Shown: positions 6,588 to 14,087, numbered from the stretch's first letter. The stretch: DNA of 14,607 nucleotides from an uncultured Lachnospiraceae bacterium (GCA_905193085.1 CAJJNI010000043.1:1-14607); one strand, 5' to 3'. The notes: a model not told the origin generated them from the sequence alone. Made by a program: numbers and translations.

Positions 6588-9005
6588 ATGTCAGTGAGTT
6601 ATAATCACGAAGTAATTGAAAAAAAGTGGCAGAAAGTATGGGATGATAACAAAGCTTTTGCTGCAACAGACGATTATCCAAAACCAAAATATTATGCTTT
6701 AGTAGAGTTCCCATATCCATCAGGACAGGGACTTCATGTTGGTCATCCAAGACCATATACAGCTTTAGATATAGTAGCAAGAAAGAGAAGAATGCAGGGT
6801 TACAATGTCCTTTATCCAATGGGCTGGGACGCATTCGGACTTCCTACTGAAAATTATGCAATCAAGAATAAAATTCACCCAAAAGAAGTAACTAAAAATA
6901 ATGTTGCAAGATTTAAAAATCAGTTACATTCTTTAGGCTATTCTTTTGACTGGGACAGAGAAATTAACACAACGGACCCTGAATATTACAAATGGACACA
7001 GTGGATATTCCTTCAGTTATTTAAGAAAGGTCTTGCTTACAAGAAAGAAATGCCTATCAACTGGTGTACTTCATGTAAAGTAGGTCTTGCAAACGAAGAA
7101 GTTGTAAATGGTGTTTGTGAAAGATGCGGCTCTGAAGTAGTCCGTAAGGTAAAGAGTGAATGGATGCTAAAAATTACTGAATATGCAGACAAACTTATCG
7201 AAGGCCTTAATGATGTTGATTATATTGAGCGTGTTAAAGTATCGCAGAAGAACTGGATTGGACGTTCAAGAGGTGCAGAAGTAGATTTTTCAATCAAAGG
7301 AAAAGATGATAAATTAAGAATTTATACAACAAGATGTGATACATTATTTGGTGTTACTTATATGGTAGTATCTCCGGAACACCCTGTTATTGACAAATAC
7401 AAAGATGAAATAAATAACTGGGATGAAATCAGTGCATACAGAGAACAGGCTGCCAAAAAATCAGATTTTGAAAGAGCTGAGCTTGCAAAAGACAAGACTG
7501 GTGTATGTATAGACGGGCTTAGTGCAATCAATCCTGTAAATGGAAAAGAAATTCCAATCTGGATATCAGATTATGTACTTATGTCATATGGAACAGGTGC
7601 TATCATGGCTGTTCCTGCACATGATGAAAGAGACTGGGAATTTGCTAAGAAATTTGGACTTCCGCTTATTCAGGTAGTTGCAAAAGATGGCGAAGAAGTT
7701 GATATTGAAGCTGCTGCATTTACAGATGTTGCAACAGGCGTTCTTATCAATTCAGACTTTTTAAATGGTCTTGAAGTTAAAGATGCAAAAGAAAAGATGA
7801 TATCTTATCTTGAAGAAAAGAAAATCGGTACAGCTAAGACTAATTACAAATTAAGAGACTGGGTATTCTCACGTCAGCGTTACTGGGGAGAACCTATACC
7901 GATTGTAATTTGTGATGACTGCGGATATGTTCCGATTGATGAGAGTGAACTTCCATTAAGGCTTCCGGAGGTTGACAGTTATATGCCTACAGATAATGGT
8001 GAATCACCACTTGCTGCAATGACAGACTGGGTTAATACAACATGTCCATGCTGCGGCAAACCTGCTAAGAGAGAGACAGATACAATGCCTCAGTGGGCAG
8101 GTTCATCATGGTATTTCTTAAGATATACAGACCCTCATAACACAGAGGCACTTGCAAGTCCTGAAGCTTTAAAATACTGGCTTCCTGTTGACTGGTATAA
8201 TGGCGGTATGGAGCATACAACACTTCATTTACTTTATTCGCGTTTCTGGCATAAGTTCCTCTATGACCAAAAAGTAGTTCCGACTCCTGAACCATATCAG
8301 AAGAGAACATCACATGGTATGATTCTCGGTGAAAATGGAGAAAAAATGTCAAAATCCCGTGGTAATGTAGTTAATCCGGACGATATTGTGGATGAATACG
8401 GTGCTGATACACTCCGTACTTATGAAATGTTTATCGGTGCATTTGATTTAAGTGCTTCATGGTCAGAAGATGGTGTAAAAGGCTGTCGTCGTTTCCTTGA
8501 AAGAGTATGGAAATTGCAGGATATGCTTAAAGATGACATGGAATACTCTAAAGACATGGAAGTTAAGATGCATCAGACAATTAAGAAAGTAAGCAGTGAT
8601 TTTGAAAATCTTAAATATAACACAGCAATAGCCGCAATGATGGCACTTATAAATGATTTCTATAAGAAAAACAGTGTTACAAAGGGAGAATTTAAGACTT
8701 TACTTGCACTTCTTAATCCTGTAGCTCCTCATATTACAGAAGAGTTATGGCAGACAGCAGGCTTTGAAGGATATATATATCAGAGCAGATGGCCTGAATA
8801 TGATGAAGCTAAGACTGTTGAATCAACAGTAGAGATAGCAGTTCAGATTAATGGAAAAACAAAGACAACAATCTCAATAGATAAAGAAGAAGCTAAAGAA
8901 GCTGTTCTTGCTAAAGCTAAAGAAGCAATTGCAGATAAACTCACAGGAAATATCGTTAAAGAAATTTATGTTCCTGGCAGAATTGTTAATATCGTACAGA
9001 AATAA
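6588..9005 (+). CDS. leuS: Leucyl-tRNA synthetase
   Basis: Charges tRNA-Leu with leucine; cytosolic class I enzyme. From the ATG at 6588 it is 805 residues, the usual bacterial length. The HIGH motif is HVGH (50-53) within a PYPSGQGLHVGH stretch; KMSKS is at 586-590. Two CxxC pairs (CTSC and CERC) follow the first Rossmann half, two more (CDDC, CPCC) lie near the second, and the CP1 editing domain with its YGTGAIMAVPAHDERD segment is intact. The start at 6588 is chosen because AAGGAGGA (6573-6580) is seven bases upstream; an in-frame ATG at 6558 has no ribosome site and adds ten non-conserved residues. No leader large enough for a T-box precedes it and no hairpin separates it from the genes on either side, so it is probably transcribed with them or from an unseen promoter. 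Confidence 0.98.
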   Translation: MSVSYNHEVIEKKWQKVWDDNKAFAATDDYPKPKYYALVEFPYPSGQGLHVGHPRPYTALDIVARKRRMQGYNVLYPMGWDAFGLPTENYAIKNKIHPKEVTKNNVARFKNQLHSLGYSFDWDREINTTDPEYYKWTQWIFLQLFKKGLAYKKEMPINWCTSCKVGLANEEVVNGVCERCGSEVVRKVKSEWMLKITEYADKLIEGLNDVDYIERVKVSQKNWIGRSRGAEVDFSIKGKDDKLRIYTTRCDTLFGVTYMVVSPEHPVIDKYKDEINNWDEISAYREQAAKKSDFERAELAKDKTGVCIDGLSAINPVNGKEIPIWISDYVLMSYGTGAIMAVPAHDERDWEFAKKFGLPLIQVVAKDGEEVDIEAAAFTDVATGVLINSDFLNGLEVKDAKEKMISYLEEKKIGTAKTNYKLRDWVFSRQRYWGEPIPIVICDDCGYVPIDESELPLRLPEVDSYMPTDNGESPLAAMTDWVNTTCPCCGKPAKRETDTMPQWAGSSWYFLRYTDPHNTEALASPEALKYWLPVDWYNGGMEHTTLHLLYSRFWHKFLYDQKVVPTPEPYQKRTSHGMILGENGEKMSKSRGNVVNPDDIVDEYGADTLRTYEMFIGAFDLSASWSEDGVKGCRRFLERVWKLQDMLKDDMEYSKDMEVKMHQTIKKVSSDFENLKYNTAIAAMMALINDFYKKNSVTKGEFKTLLALLNPVAPHITEELWQTAGFEGYIYQSRWPEYDEAKTVESTVEIAVQINGKTKTTISIDKEEAKEAVLAKAKEAIADKLTGNIVKEIYVPGRIVNIVQK

Positions 9006-9059
9006 GCCGGAAATATTTAAAACTACTATTGTAGAAAAAAGATAAGGAGAGCGATTGAT

Positions 9060-11585
9060 TTGAAGAATGTTTATTACGGTGATATCGAAAAAAGTCCAAG
9101 AATTGCACAGTTAGTAGAACATTTATATGCTAAGATGCCGGTTATAGAAGCTGACCGTGCAGTTATCGTGACAGAATCCTACAAAGAAACAGAGAATGAA
9201 CCTATTATTATTCGTCGTGCAAAAGCATTTGAGAAGATTTGTAAAGAACTTCCTATAACAATCAGACCTATGGAGCTTATTGTCGGAAGTAACTCAATTG
9301 CACCAAGAGGTTGTCAGGTTTTCCCTGAATATTCATTTTCATGGTTAGAAGATGAATTTGATACAGTTGAGACAAGAACTGCTGACCCGTTTTATATTGC
9401 TGATGAGACAAAGAAAGCTCTTCATGAGGCATATAAATACTGGAAAGGCAAAACTACAAGTGATTTGGCTACATCATATATGGCTCCTGAAACTTTGCTT
9501 GCAATTGAGCACAACATATTTACAACAGGAAACTATTTTTACAATGGTATCGGTCATTTTTGCGTAGATTATGGAAAAGTTTTAAGACTCGGATATGAAG
9601 GAATAAGAAAAGAAGCAGAAGAAGAGCTTGCAAAATGTAAGGTTGAAGATGCAGACTATGCAAAACGCTCACATTTTCTTCAGGCTGTTATTATTTCATG
9701 TAATGCTGCAATTACCTATGCCGGAAGATATGCGCTTCTCGCATTGGAAGAGGCAGAAAAATGCACTGATATCCAGAGAAAGAAAGAGCTTCTTAAAATT
9801 GCAGAAATTTGTGCAAAAGTTCCTGCAAAACCTGCAGAAAGTTTTTATGAAGCATGCCAGAGTTTCTGGTTTGTGCAGATGCTTTTACAGACAGAGTCAA
9901 GTGGTCATTCAATCTCACCAGGACGATTTGACCAGTACATGTATCCTTATTATGAAAAGGATTTAAATGAAGGAAAGATAACAAGAGAATTTGCACAGGA
10001 ACTGATAGACTGTATATGGGTAAAATTAAATGACCTTAATAAAGTCCGTGATGCTGCATCAGCGGAAGGCTTTGCAGGCTACAGCCTTTTCCAGAACCTT
10101 ATTGTAGGTGGACAAAACGAAGCTGGAGAAGATGTTACAAATGATTTATCATGTATGTGTATTGAAGCATCAATGCATGTTATGCTGCCGGCACCGTCAT
10201 TATCAATCCGTGTATGGAATAAGACACCTGATGCCCTTCTTATAAAGGCTGCAGCACTTACAAGAACAGGTATCGGTCTTCCTGCTTACTACAATGATGA
10301 GGTAATTATACCTTCAATGTTAAGCATGGGAGTTACATTGGAAGATGCAAGAAACTACTGTATTATAGGCTGTGTTGAGCCACAGGCACCGGGTAAAACA
10401 GATGGCTGGCATGATGCTGCATTCTTTAACATGTGCCGTCCGCTTGAAATGGTATTCAGCAACGGTGTAGATAAAGGTGTCCAGATTGGCTTAAAGACTG
10501 GCAGAGTCGAAGATATGACAACTTTTGATGAGGTATATAATGCCTATAAAGAGCAGATGGAATACTTTATCAGGCTTCTTGTAAATTCAGATAATGCAAT
10601 AGATATGGCACACAGAGAAAGATGTCCTCTTCCATTCCAGTCATGTATGATTGCTGATTGTATCAAAGATGGAAAAGCACTTCAGGAAGGTGGAGCACAT
10701 TATAACTTTACAGGTCCTCAGGGATTTGGTATTGCAAATATGACAGATGCATTGTTTGCAATAAAGCAGCTTGTATTCGAACAGAAGAAATATACAATGG
10801 CCCAGTTTAAAGAGGCGCTTGAAGATAACTTTGGTAAAGGCCTCAGCCTTGATAAGGTCACAGAGCTTACATCATCAGTTGCAAAAAATCTTGTTGCAGC
10901 AGGAAAGAATGTTGGTGAAGCAGAAGTTGCACAGATATTTGAGACAATAAAGAATACCGGTGTATCAGCAGAAAAGGCAGCGTTCTATAATACAATGTTA
11001 GAAGATATTGCATCACTTCCTAAATATGGAAATGATGATGATGAGATTGATTTGTTTGCAAAAGATGTGGCTTATACATATACAAAGCCAATGTTAAAAT
11101 ACAGAAATCCACGTGGAGGCAGATATCAGGCAGGTTTATATCCTGTGTCTGCAAATGTGCCGCTCGGTGCACAGACCGGAGCAACTCCTGATGGAAGACT
11201 TGCAGGAACTCCTATAGCAGATGGTATCGGACCTGCAGCAGGAAGAGATACTAAAGGTCCTACAGCAACTCTTAATTCAGTTGCAAAAATTGACCACGGA
11301 ATTGCTTCAAACGGAACACTTCTTAACCAGAAGTTCCACCCTTCAGCATTAAGCGGAATGGAAGGCTTACAGAAATTTGCTGCTATGATTAGAGCATATT
11401 TTGACCAGAAGGGCATGCATGTACAGTTTAATGTTGTAAGCCGTGAAACATTGCTTGATGCACAGGCTCACCCTGAAAAATATAAAGGATTAGTTGTAAG
11501 AGTTGCAGGTTACAGTGCATTATTTACAACACTTTCAAAATCTCTTCAGGACGATATTATCAGCAGAACAACTCAGGCATTTTAA
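9060..11585 (+). CDS. Glycyl radical diol dehydratase (1,2-propanediol or glycerol dehydratase, B12-independent)
   Basis: Dehydrates a vicinal diol by radical chemistry without cobalamin: 1,2-propanediol to propionaldehyde or glycerol to 3-hydroxypropionaldehyde. Of 841 residues, the key ones are visible: His166 (GIGHF), His283-Ser284 (SGHSISPGRFDQY), the thiyl Cys438 and base Glu440 (GCVEPQ), Asp452 (GWHD) and the radical Gly817 (RVAGYSALF). This set and spacing match Clostridium butyricum DhaB1 and, with the same numbering as I recall it, Roseburia inulinivorans propanediol dehydratase, which I favour. A segment at about 593-651 is absent from the 787-residue DhaB1. The N-terminus is short, with no room for a microcompartment targeting helix. 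Start is TTG at 9060 behind AAGGAG (9044-9049); the next in-frame Met is already inside conserved sequence. The activase follows. Confidence 0.9.
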   Translation: MKNVYYGDIEKSPRIAQLVEHLYAKMPVIEADRAVIVTESYKETENEPIIIRRAKAFEKICKELPITIRPMELIVGSNSIAPRGCQVFPEYSFSWLEDEFDTVETRTADPFYIADETKKALHEAYKYWKGKTTSDLATSYMAPETLLAIEHNIFTTGNYFYNGIGHFCVDYGKVLRLGYEGIRKEAEEELAKCKVEDADYAKRSHFLQAVIISCNAAITYAGRYALLALEEAEKCTDIQRKKELLKIAEICAKVPAKPAESFYEACQSFWFVQMLLQTESSGHSISPGRFDQYMYPYYEKDLNEGKITREFAQELIDCIWVKLNDLNKVRDAASAEGFAGYSLFQNLIVGGQNEAGEDVTNDLSCMCIEASMHVMLPAPSLSIRVWNKTPDALLIKAAALTRTGIGLPAYYNDEVIIPSMLSMGVTLEDARNYCIIGCVEPQAPGKTDGWHDAAFFNMCRPLEMVFSNGVDKGVQIGLKTGRVEDMTTFDEVYNAYKEQMEYFIRLLVNSDNAIDMAHRERCPLPFQSCMIADCIKDGKALQEGGAHYNFTGPQGFGIANMTDALFAIKQLVFEQKKYTMAQFKEALEDNFGKGLSLDKVTELTSSVAKNLVAAGKNVGEAEVAQIFETIKNTGVSAEKAAFYNTMLEDIASLPKYGNDDDEIDLFAKDVAYTYTKPMLKYRNPRGGRYQAGLYPVSANVPLGAQTGATPDGRLAGTPIADGIGPAAGRDTKGPTATLNSVAKIDHGIASNGTLLNQKFHPSALSGMEGLQKFAAMIRAYFDQKGMHVQFNVVSRETLLDAQAHPEKYKGLVVRVAGYSALFTTLSKSLQDDIISRTTQAF

Positions 11586-11670
11586 CCGAATCAGGCGGGT
11601 ATGACACTTTATACTTTAACAGTAAAAATTTAGAGATGTGTATTTATCTGACTGTATCAGGAGGATAGCT

Positions 11671-12471
11671 ATGATTTTAGATAATAATTACTTAAATACA
11701 AAAGGAAGAATATTTGATATTCAGAAATATTCAATTCATGATGGTCCGGGAATAAGGACTATTGTGTTTTTGAAGGGCTGTGCATTCAGATGCAGATGGT
11801 GCTGTAATCCAGAATCACAAAGTTATGATATCCAGAAGATGGTAACTGCAGGTAAGGAAAATACCGTAGGAAGAGATGTAACTGTTGGTGAAGTAATGGA
11901 AGAAGTAAGAAAAGATGCTTCTCATTACAGACGCTCGGGTGGCGGACTTACCCTTTCGGGTGGTGAATCGCTGCTTCAGATGGATTTTGCATCAGATTTA
12001 CTTCTGGCAGCCCATATGGAAGGTTACAATACTGCATTAGAATCAACGGGATTTGCAGATTTTTCTCAGATAGAAGAGAAAATACTTCCACATCTTGATT
12101 TGTTTCTGATGGATATAAAGCATATGAACAGTGCTAAACATAAGCTTTTTATAGGTCAGCCGAATGAAAAAGTATTAGATAATGCAAGAAAGATAACTGA
12201 CAGTGGACAAAAGCTTATAGTAAGAGTTCCTGTTATACCTACATTTAATGCAACACCCGAGGAGATAATAGAGATTGCAAGATTTGCAAAAAGTCTTAAA
12301 GGTGTGGAGCAGATTCATCTTCTGCCTTATCACAGGTTAGGAACTGATAAGTATACTGGACTTGGAAGAGAATATTTACTTGACGGAATAGAACCTCCAA
12401 CAAATGAATATATGCAGGAACTTGCAGAAGTTGCAAGAACAACAGGTCTTCATGTACAAATTGGTGGTTAA
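11671..12471 (+). CDS. Radical-SAM activase of the glycyl radical dehydratase, single-cluster form
   Basis: Generates the glycyl radical on the preceding dehydratase using S-adenosylmethionine and a [4Fe-4S] cluster, anaerobically. It is 266 residues from the ATG at 11671, which has AGGAGG (11659-11664) six bases upstream; an in-frame ATG at 11638 has no such site. The radical-SAM motif is C37xxxC41xxC44 (GCAFRCRWC), followed by CNPES, SGGE and the DIKHMN and LLPYH motifs of this activase family. The only other cysteine is C45, so the ferredoxin-like insert with two extra clusters found in C. butyricum DhaB2 is missing; the 38-residue length difference agrees. It lies 85 bases after the dehydratase with no hairpin between, and the two are clearly a functional pair. 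Confidence 0.93.
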   Translation: MILDNNYLNTKGRIFDIQKYSIHDGPGIRTIVFLKGCAFRCRWCCNPESQSYDIQKMVTAGKENTVGRDVTVGEVMEEVRKDASHYRRSGGGLTLSGGESLLQMDFASDLLLAAHMEGYNTALESTGFADFSQIEEKILPHLDLFLMDIKHMNSAKHKLFIGQPNEKVLDNARKITDSGQKLIVRVPVIPTFNATPEEIIEIARFAKSLKGVEQIHLLPYHRLGTDKYTGLGREYLLDGIEPPTNEYMQELAEVARTTGLHVQIGG

Positions 12472-12477
12472 AACTGA

Positions 12478-12541
12478 CACATTGGGAAAAGAAATAAGTT
12501 TAAATTGCTTTTCCCAAATGTGAAGGCAATATTATTTTTTT
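12478..12541. terminator. Hairpin terminator after the activase gene
   Basis: Arms CACATTGGGAAAAG (12478-12491) and CTTTTCCCAAATGTG (12508-12522) pair with one bulged base around a 16-base loop. A run of seven T (12535-12541) lies a dozen bases further on the plus strand and TTTT follows the stem on the minus strand. It sits between convergent genes and could stop both. The distance to the plus-strand T run makes it less typical than the other hairpins here. Confidence 0.65.
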
Positions 12542-12807
12542 GAGAAAGCAGAAGTCATTTTTATAATGGTTTCTGCTTTTTTGCGTTCTTCTGGAGATAA
12601 TTGCTGCATAAGTACATCAAGCATGAGATTTTGCTCTTCACCTGAAAAATCAATTCCATTTGAGCCTTTATTATTCATCAATGACATAAGAAAAGGCATC
12701 ATTTCAGAGCGGCTTTTTTTACTTCCTTCGGTGGCAAGAGATGATAGCATTGCCAGTTTTGCCGGGTCGAGATTTTTTAATTTAGGATTATTCATCCAGT
12801 CATCCAT
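12532..12807 (-). CDS. Small helical protein, function unknown
   Basis: A 91-residue protein without signal peptide or membrane segment, so probably cytosolic. It looks mostly helical: NPKLKNLDPAKLAML near the N-terminus, a Met-rich SEMMPFLMSLMNN helix around 34-46, then GIDFSGEEQNLMLDVL and a terminal helix opened by LSPEE (70-74). I recognise the style of a small conserved Clostridia protein but no function. The ATG at 12807 has AAAGGAGG eight bases upstream; that site overlaps the stop of the 151-residue gene before it (14-base gap), so the two are one operon. Its C-terminal motif resembles that of its neighbour. Confidence 0.8.
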   Translation of the reverse strand: MDDWMNNPKLKNLDPAKLAMLSSLATEGSKKSRSEMMPFLMSLMNNKGSNGIDFSGEEQNLMLDVLMQQLSPEERKKAETIIKMTSAFSKK

Positions 12808-12821
12808 AGTTAAAACCTCCT

Positions 12822-13277
12822 TTAAGTTTCGCTTGAATTGAATGAAGTTTCATAATTATTAAACATAGCCTGTTGTTCAGGTGAAAGCATATTTTTGATT
12901 GTATCGAAAAAAGAATTATGTTCGCCTGATGGTTTATCTTTTTCGAATTCCATAAACTCTCTGTACATTTGGAATGTGTTCATGAAATTTATTGCATTGT
13001 CAATGCTGTTTTTTTCAGTTGGTGAACAAAATGATTTAATATCATTTAAAAGTTCAACAGGTGTCTTCTGATTATCGGTGCTGCATGCAGAAAGATTGTT
13101 TTTTGTATTATTCTGACACATTTTAAAAGCGGCAGACAGTTCGCTGATTTTAATATAAGAAGATAAAAATCTCTGTGAAGAAACCGGAAGATAAGGGAAA
13201 AAAGTTTTTAATATCTGTAGTCTGTTAGAAAAAGTCATTTCATCAAAAGCAGTAAGATGAGAATCTGTATTTTCCAT
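12822..13277 (-). CDS. Hypothetical helical protein, first gene of a two-gene operon
   Basis: A 151-residue, probably cytosolic protein with no recognised family. It contains a Leu/Phe-rich N-terminal region (FSNRLQILKTFFPYLP, 16-31), three cysteines in the middle (54, 65, 84), and two similar segments, one with CSPTEKNSIDNAINF (84-98) and one with LSPEQQAMFNNY (131-142). The second resembles the end of the 91-residue protein encoded just downstream, which suggests a shared module or interaction. The ATG at 13277 has no clear ribosome site, in contrast to every other gene here, so initiation may be weak or the start may be wrong; no better start is visible in frame. Confidence 0.72.
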   Translation of the reverse strand: MENTDSHLTAFDEMTFSNRLQILKTFFPYLPVSSQRFLSSYIKISELSAAFKMCQNNTKNNLSACSTDNQKTPVELLNDIKSFCSPTEKNSIDNAINFMNTFQMYREFMEFEKDKPSGEHNSFFDTIKNMLSPEQQAMFNNYETSFNSSET

Positions 13278-13307
13278 AATAGTTAATAATCCATGCTTTT
13301 TTTTAAT

Positions 13308-13335
13308 ATTATGATTAAGTAAAAAAAATATTCAA
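13308..13335 (-). promoter_or_regulatory. Possible promoter of the minus-strand two-gene operon
   Basis: On the minus strand TTGAAT (13335-13330) and CATAAT (13313-13308) lie 16 bases apart, within a very A/T-rich stretch that would raise the rate of chance matches. The start would be near 13301. Confidence 0.35.
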
Positions 13336-13358
13336 AAAATTTTTTGGAAAAATAAGAA

Positions 13359-13386
13359 ACATTGTCAAGCAGTCAGTCATAGTATG
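13359..13386 (+). promoter_or_regulatory. Possible late-sporulation (sigma-K-like) promoter
   Basis: An AC at 13359-13360 is followed 17 bases later by CATAGTATG (13378-13386), one mismatch from the sigma-K -10 pattern CATAnnnTA. The implied start near 13394 fits the ribosome site at 13404. No sigma-A promoter of comparable quality is seen: TTGTCA at 13362 lacks a good -10. The motif is short, so this is tentative. Confidence 0.3.
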
Positions 13387-13416
13387 AAGTGTAGATAAAA
13401 ATTGGAGGTCACAAAT

Positions 13417-13611
13417 ATGAGTGATTTAACAGCAACAAACTGCGGATGTGGATGTGAGGGAGGAAACAATAACTGTATTCTCTGGATTATTATTTTACTT
13501 TGCTGCTGTGGCAATGGAAATGGTATTAATTCATGCGGCGATAATAACAATAACTGCATCTGGTTAATTTTGCTTTTACTTTGCTGTGGTGGCAATAGCT
13601 GTGGATTCTAA
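13417..13611 (+). CDS. Small cysteine-rich membrane protein (high-cysteine HCB-like)
   Basis: A 64-residue protein with 12 cysteines. It is built as an imperfect duplication: a Cys/Gly/Asn-rich stretch, NNNC, a hydrophobic segment ending in CCC (about 20-31), then again NNNNC and a hydrophobic segment ending in CC (about 47-57). The two hydrophobic stretches could insert in or lie on a membrane. Similar short proteins in Lachnospiraceae are often labelled chorion-class high-cysteine HCB protein 13, a name by composition only; function is unknown, and a spore-surface or envelope role is a guess. The ATG at 13417 is chosen over the TTG at 13402 because the TTG overlaps the GGAGG site (13404-13408), which stands eight bases before the ATG. 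A strong hairpin follows. Confidence 0.8.
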   Translation: MSDLTATNCGCGCEGGNNNCILWIIILLCCCGNGNGINSCGDNNNNCIWLILLLLCCGGNSCGF

Positions 13612-13647
13612 CAGATAAGGCAAAATTATAACTGAAATGTAATATTT

Positions 13648-13684
13648 ATATCCGGCTGTGTATATCAGCCGGATATTTTAATTT
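13648..13684. terminator. Bidirectional terminator
   Basis: A perfect 11-bp inverted repeat, ATATCCGGCTG (13648-13658) with CAGCCGGATAT (13666-13676), around a 7-base loop, followed by TTTTAATT on the plus strand and preceded by A/T-rich sequence. It lies between the convergent cysteine-rich gene and the 57-residue minus-strand gene and probably ends both. Confidence 0.85.
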
Positions 13685-13702
13685 ATACATATATAGTAAT
13701 AA

Positions 13703-13876
13703 TTATTTCCTGAAAGAATTGTTTGGAAACATATACGAATTGTCTGGCTTCATATTTGTTGTATTGTAATGAGGAGCCTGTGTTTTATTTCCATTATAAT
13801 ATTTATTTTTTTTCTCCATGCATTCATCGTCAGTTTCATAAAATGCATTTCCGTTGCGGATAAGTTTACAGTTCAT
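13703..13876 (-). CDS. Short minus-strand gene encoding a 57-residue hypothetical protein
   Basis: Read on the minus strand from the ATG at 13876 to a TAA at 13705-13703. The product starts MNCKLIRNGNAFYETDDECM, continues with a Lys/Asn/Tyr-rich stretch and ends PNNSFRK; two cysteines, no membrane segment. The case for a real gene is a GGAGG site (13889-13885) eight bases before the ATG, a hairpin terminator just beyond the stop, and an ordered N-terminal third. The polar, Asn-rich second half is likely disordered. I do not recognise a function. It faces the cysteine-rich gene across the shared terminator. Confidence 0.65.
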   Translation of the reverse strand: MNCKLIRNGNAFYETDDECMEKKNKYYNGNKTQAPHYNTTNMKPDNSYMFPNNSFRK

Positions 13877-13980
13877 ATTTTAATCCTCCAAAATTTTGTT
13901 ATATGATTATTTGAAATATAAAAATCTGTAAGGCATTTTTTTAACCCGACATATAATATAAAATATGTACAATAAATAAT

Positions 13981-14024
13981 AATTGTGCAATTAATGCATG
14001 TAATGATAATTGTACAATTAATGC
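13981..14024. repeat. Two tandem palindromic sites upstream of a strong promoter
   Basis: AATTGTGCAATTAATGC (13981-13997) and AATTGTACAATTAATGC (14008-14024) are direct repeats differing at one base. Within each, the first 12 bases form a palindrome (perfect in the second copy). Their centres are 27 bases apart. A partial third match, TGTACAAT, lies at 13966-13973. The second copy ends five bases before the -35 box, a position suited to an activator or repressor. Confidence 0.6.
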
Positions 14025-14029
14025 GTTTC

Positions 14030-14058
14030 TTGACAAAATATTTGTGCTTTAATATAAT
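14030..14058 (+). promoter_or_regulatory. Consensus sigma-A promoter
   Basis: TTGACA at 14030-14035 and TATAAT at 14053-14058 with a 17-base spacer, matching the consensus at every position. The start would be near 14065, giving a leader of about 23-40 bases to the next gene. Confidence 0.88.
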
Positions 14059-14087
14059 GATATTGATATAAAAAGACAGGGACTATA

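Noticed and set aside
9060..11585. Choline trimethylamine-lyase, hydroxyproline dehydratase or pyruvate formate-lyase
   Set aside because: These share the GCVEP-like and glycine radical motifs, but the combined His166, His283-Ser284 and Asp452 set and the whole-length resemblance to DhaB1 fit a diol dehydratase better. Pyruvate formate-lyase has a Cys-Cys active site, absent here.
11586..11670. Terminator or regulatory RNA between dehydratase and activase
   Set aside because: I see no stem followed by a T run and no recognisable riboswitch; the stretch looks like a plain intercistronic gap.
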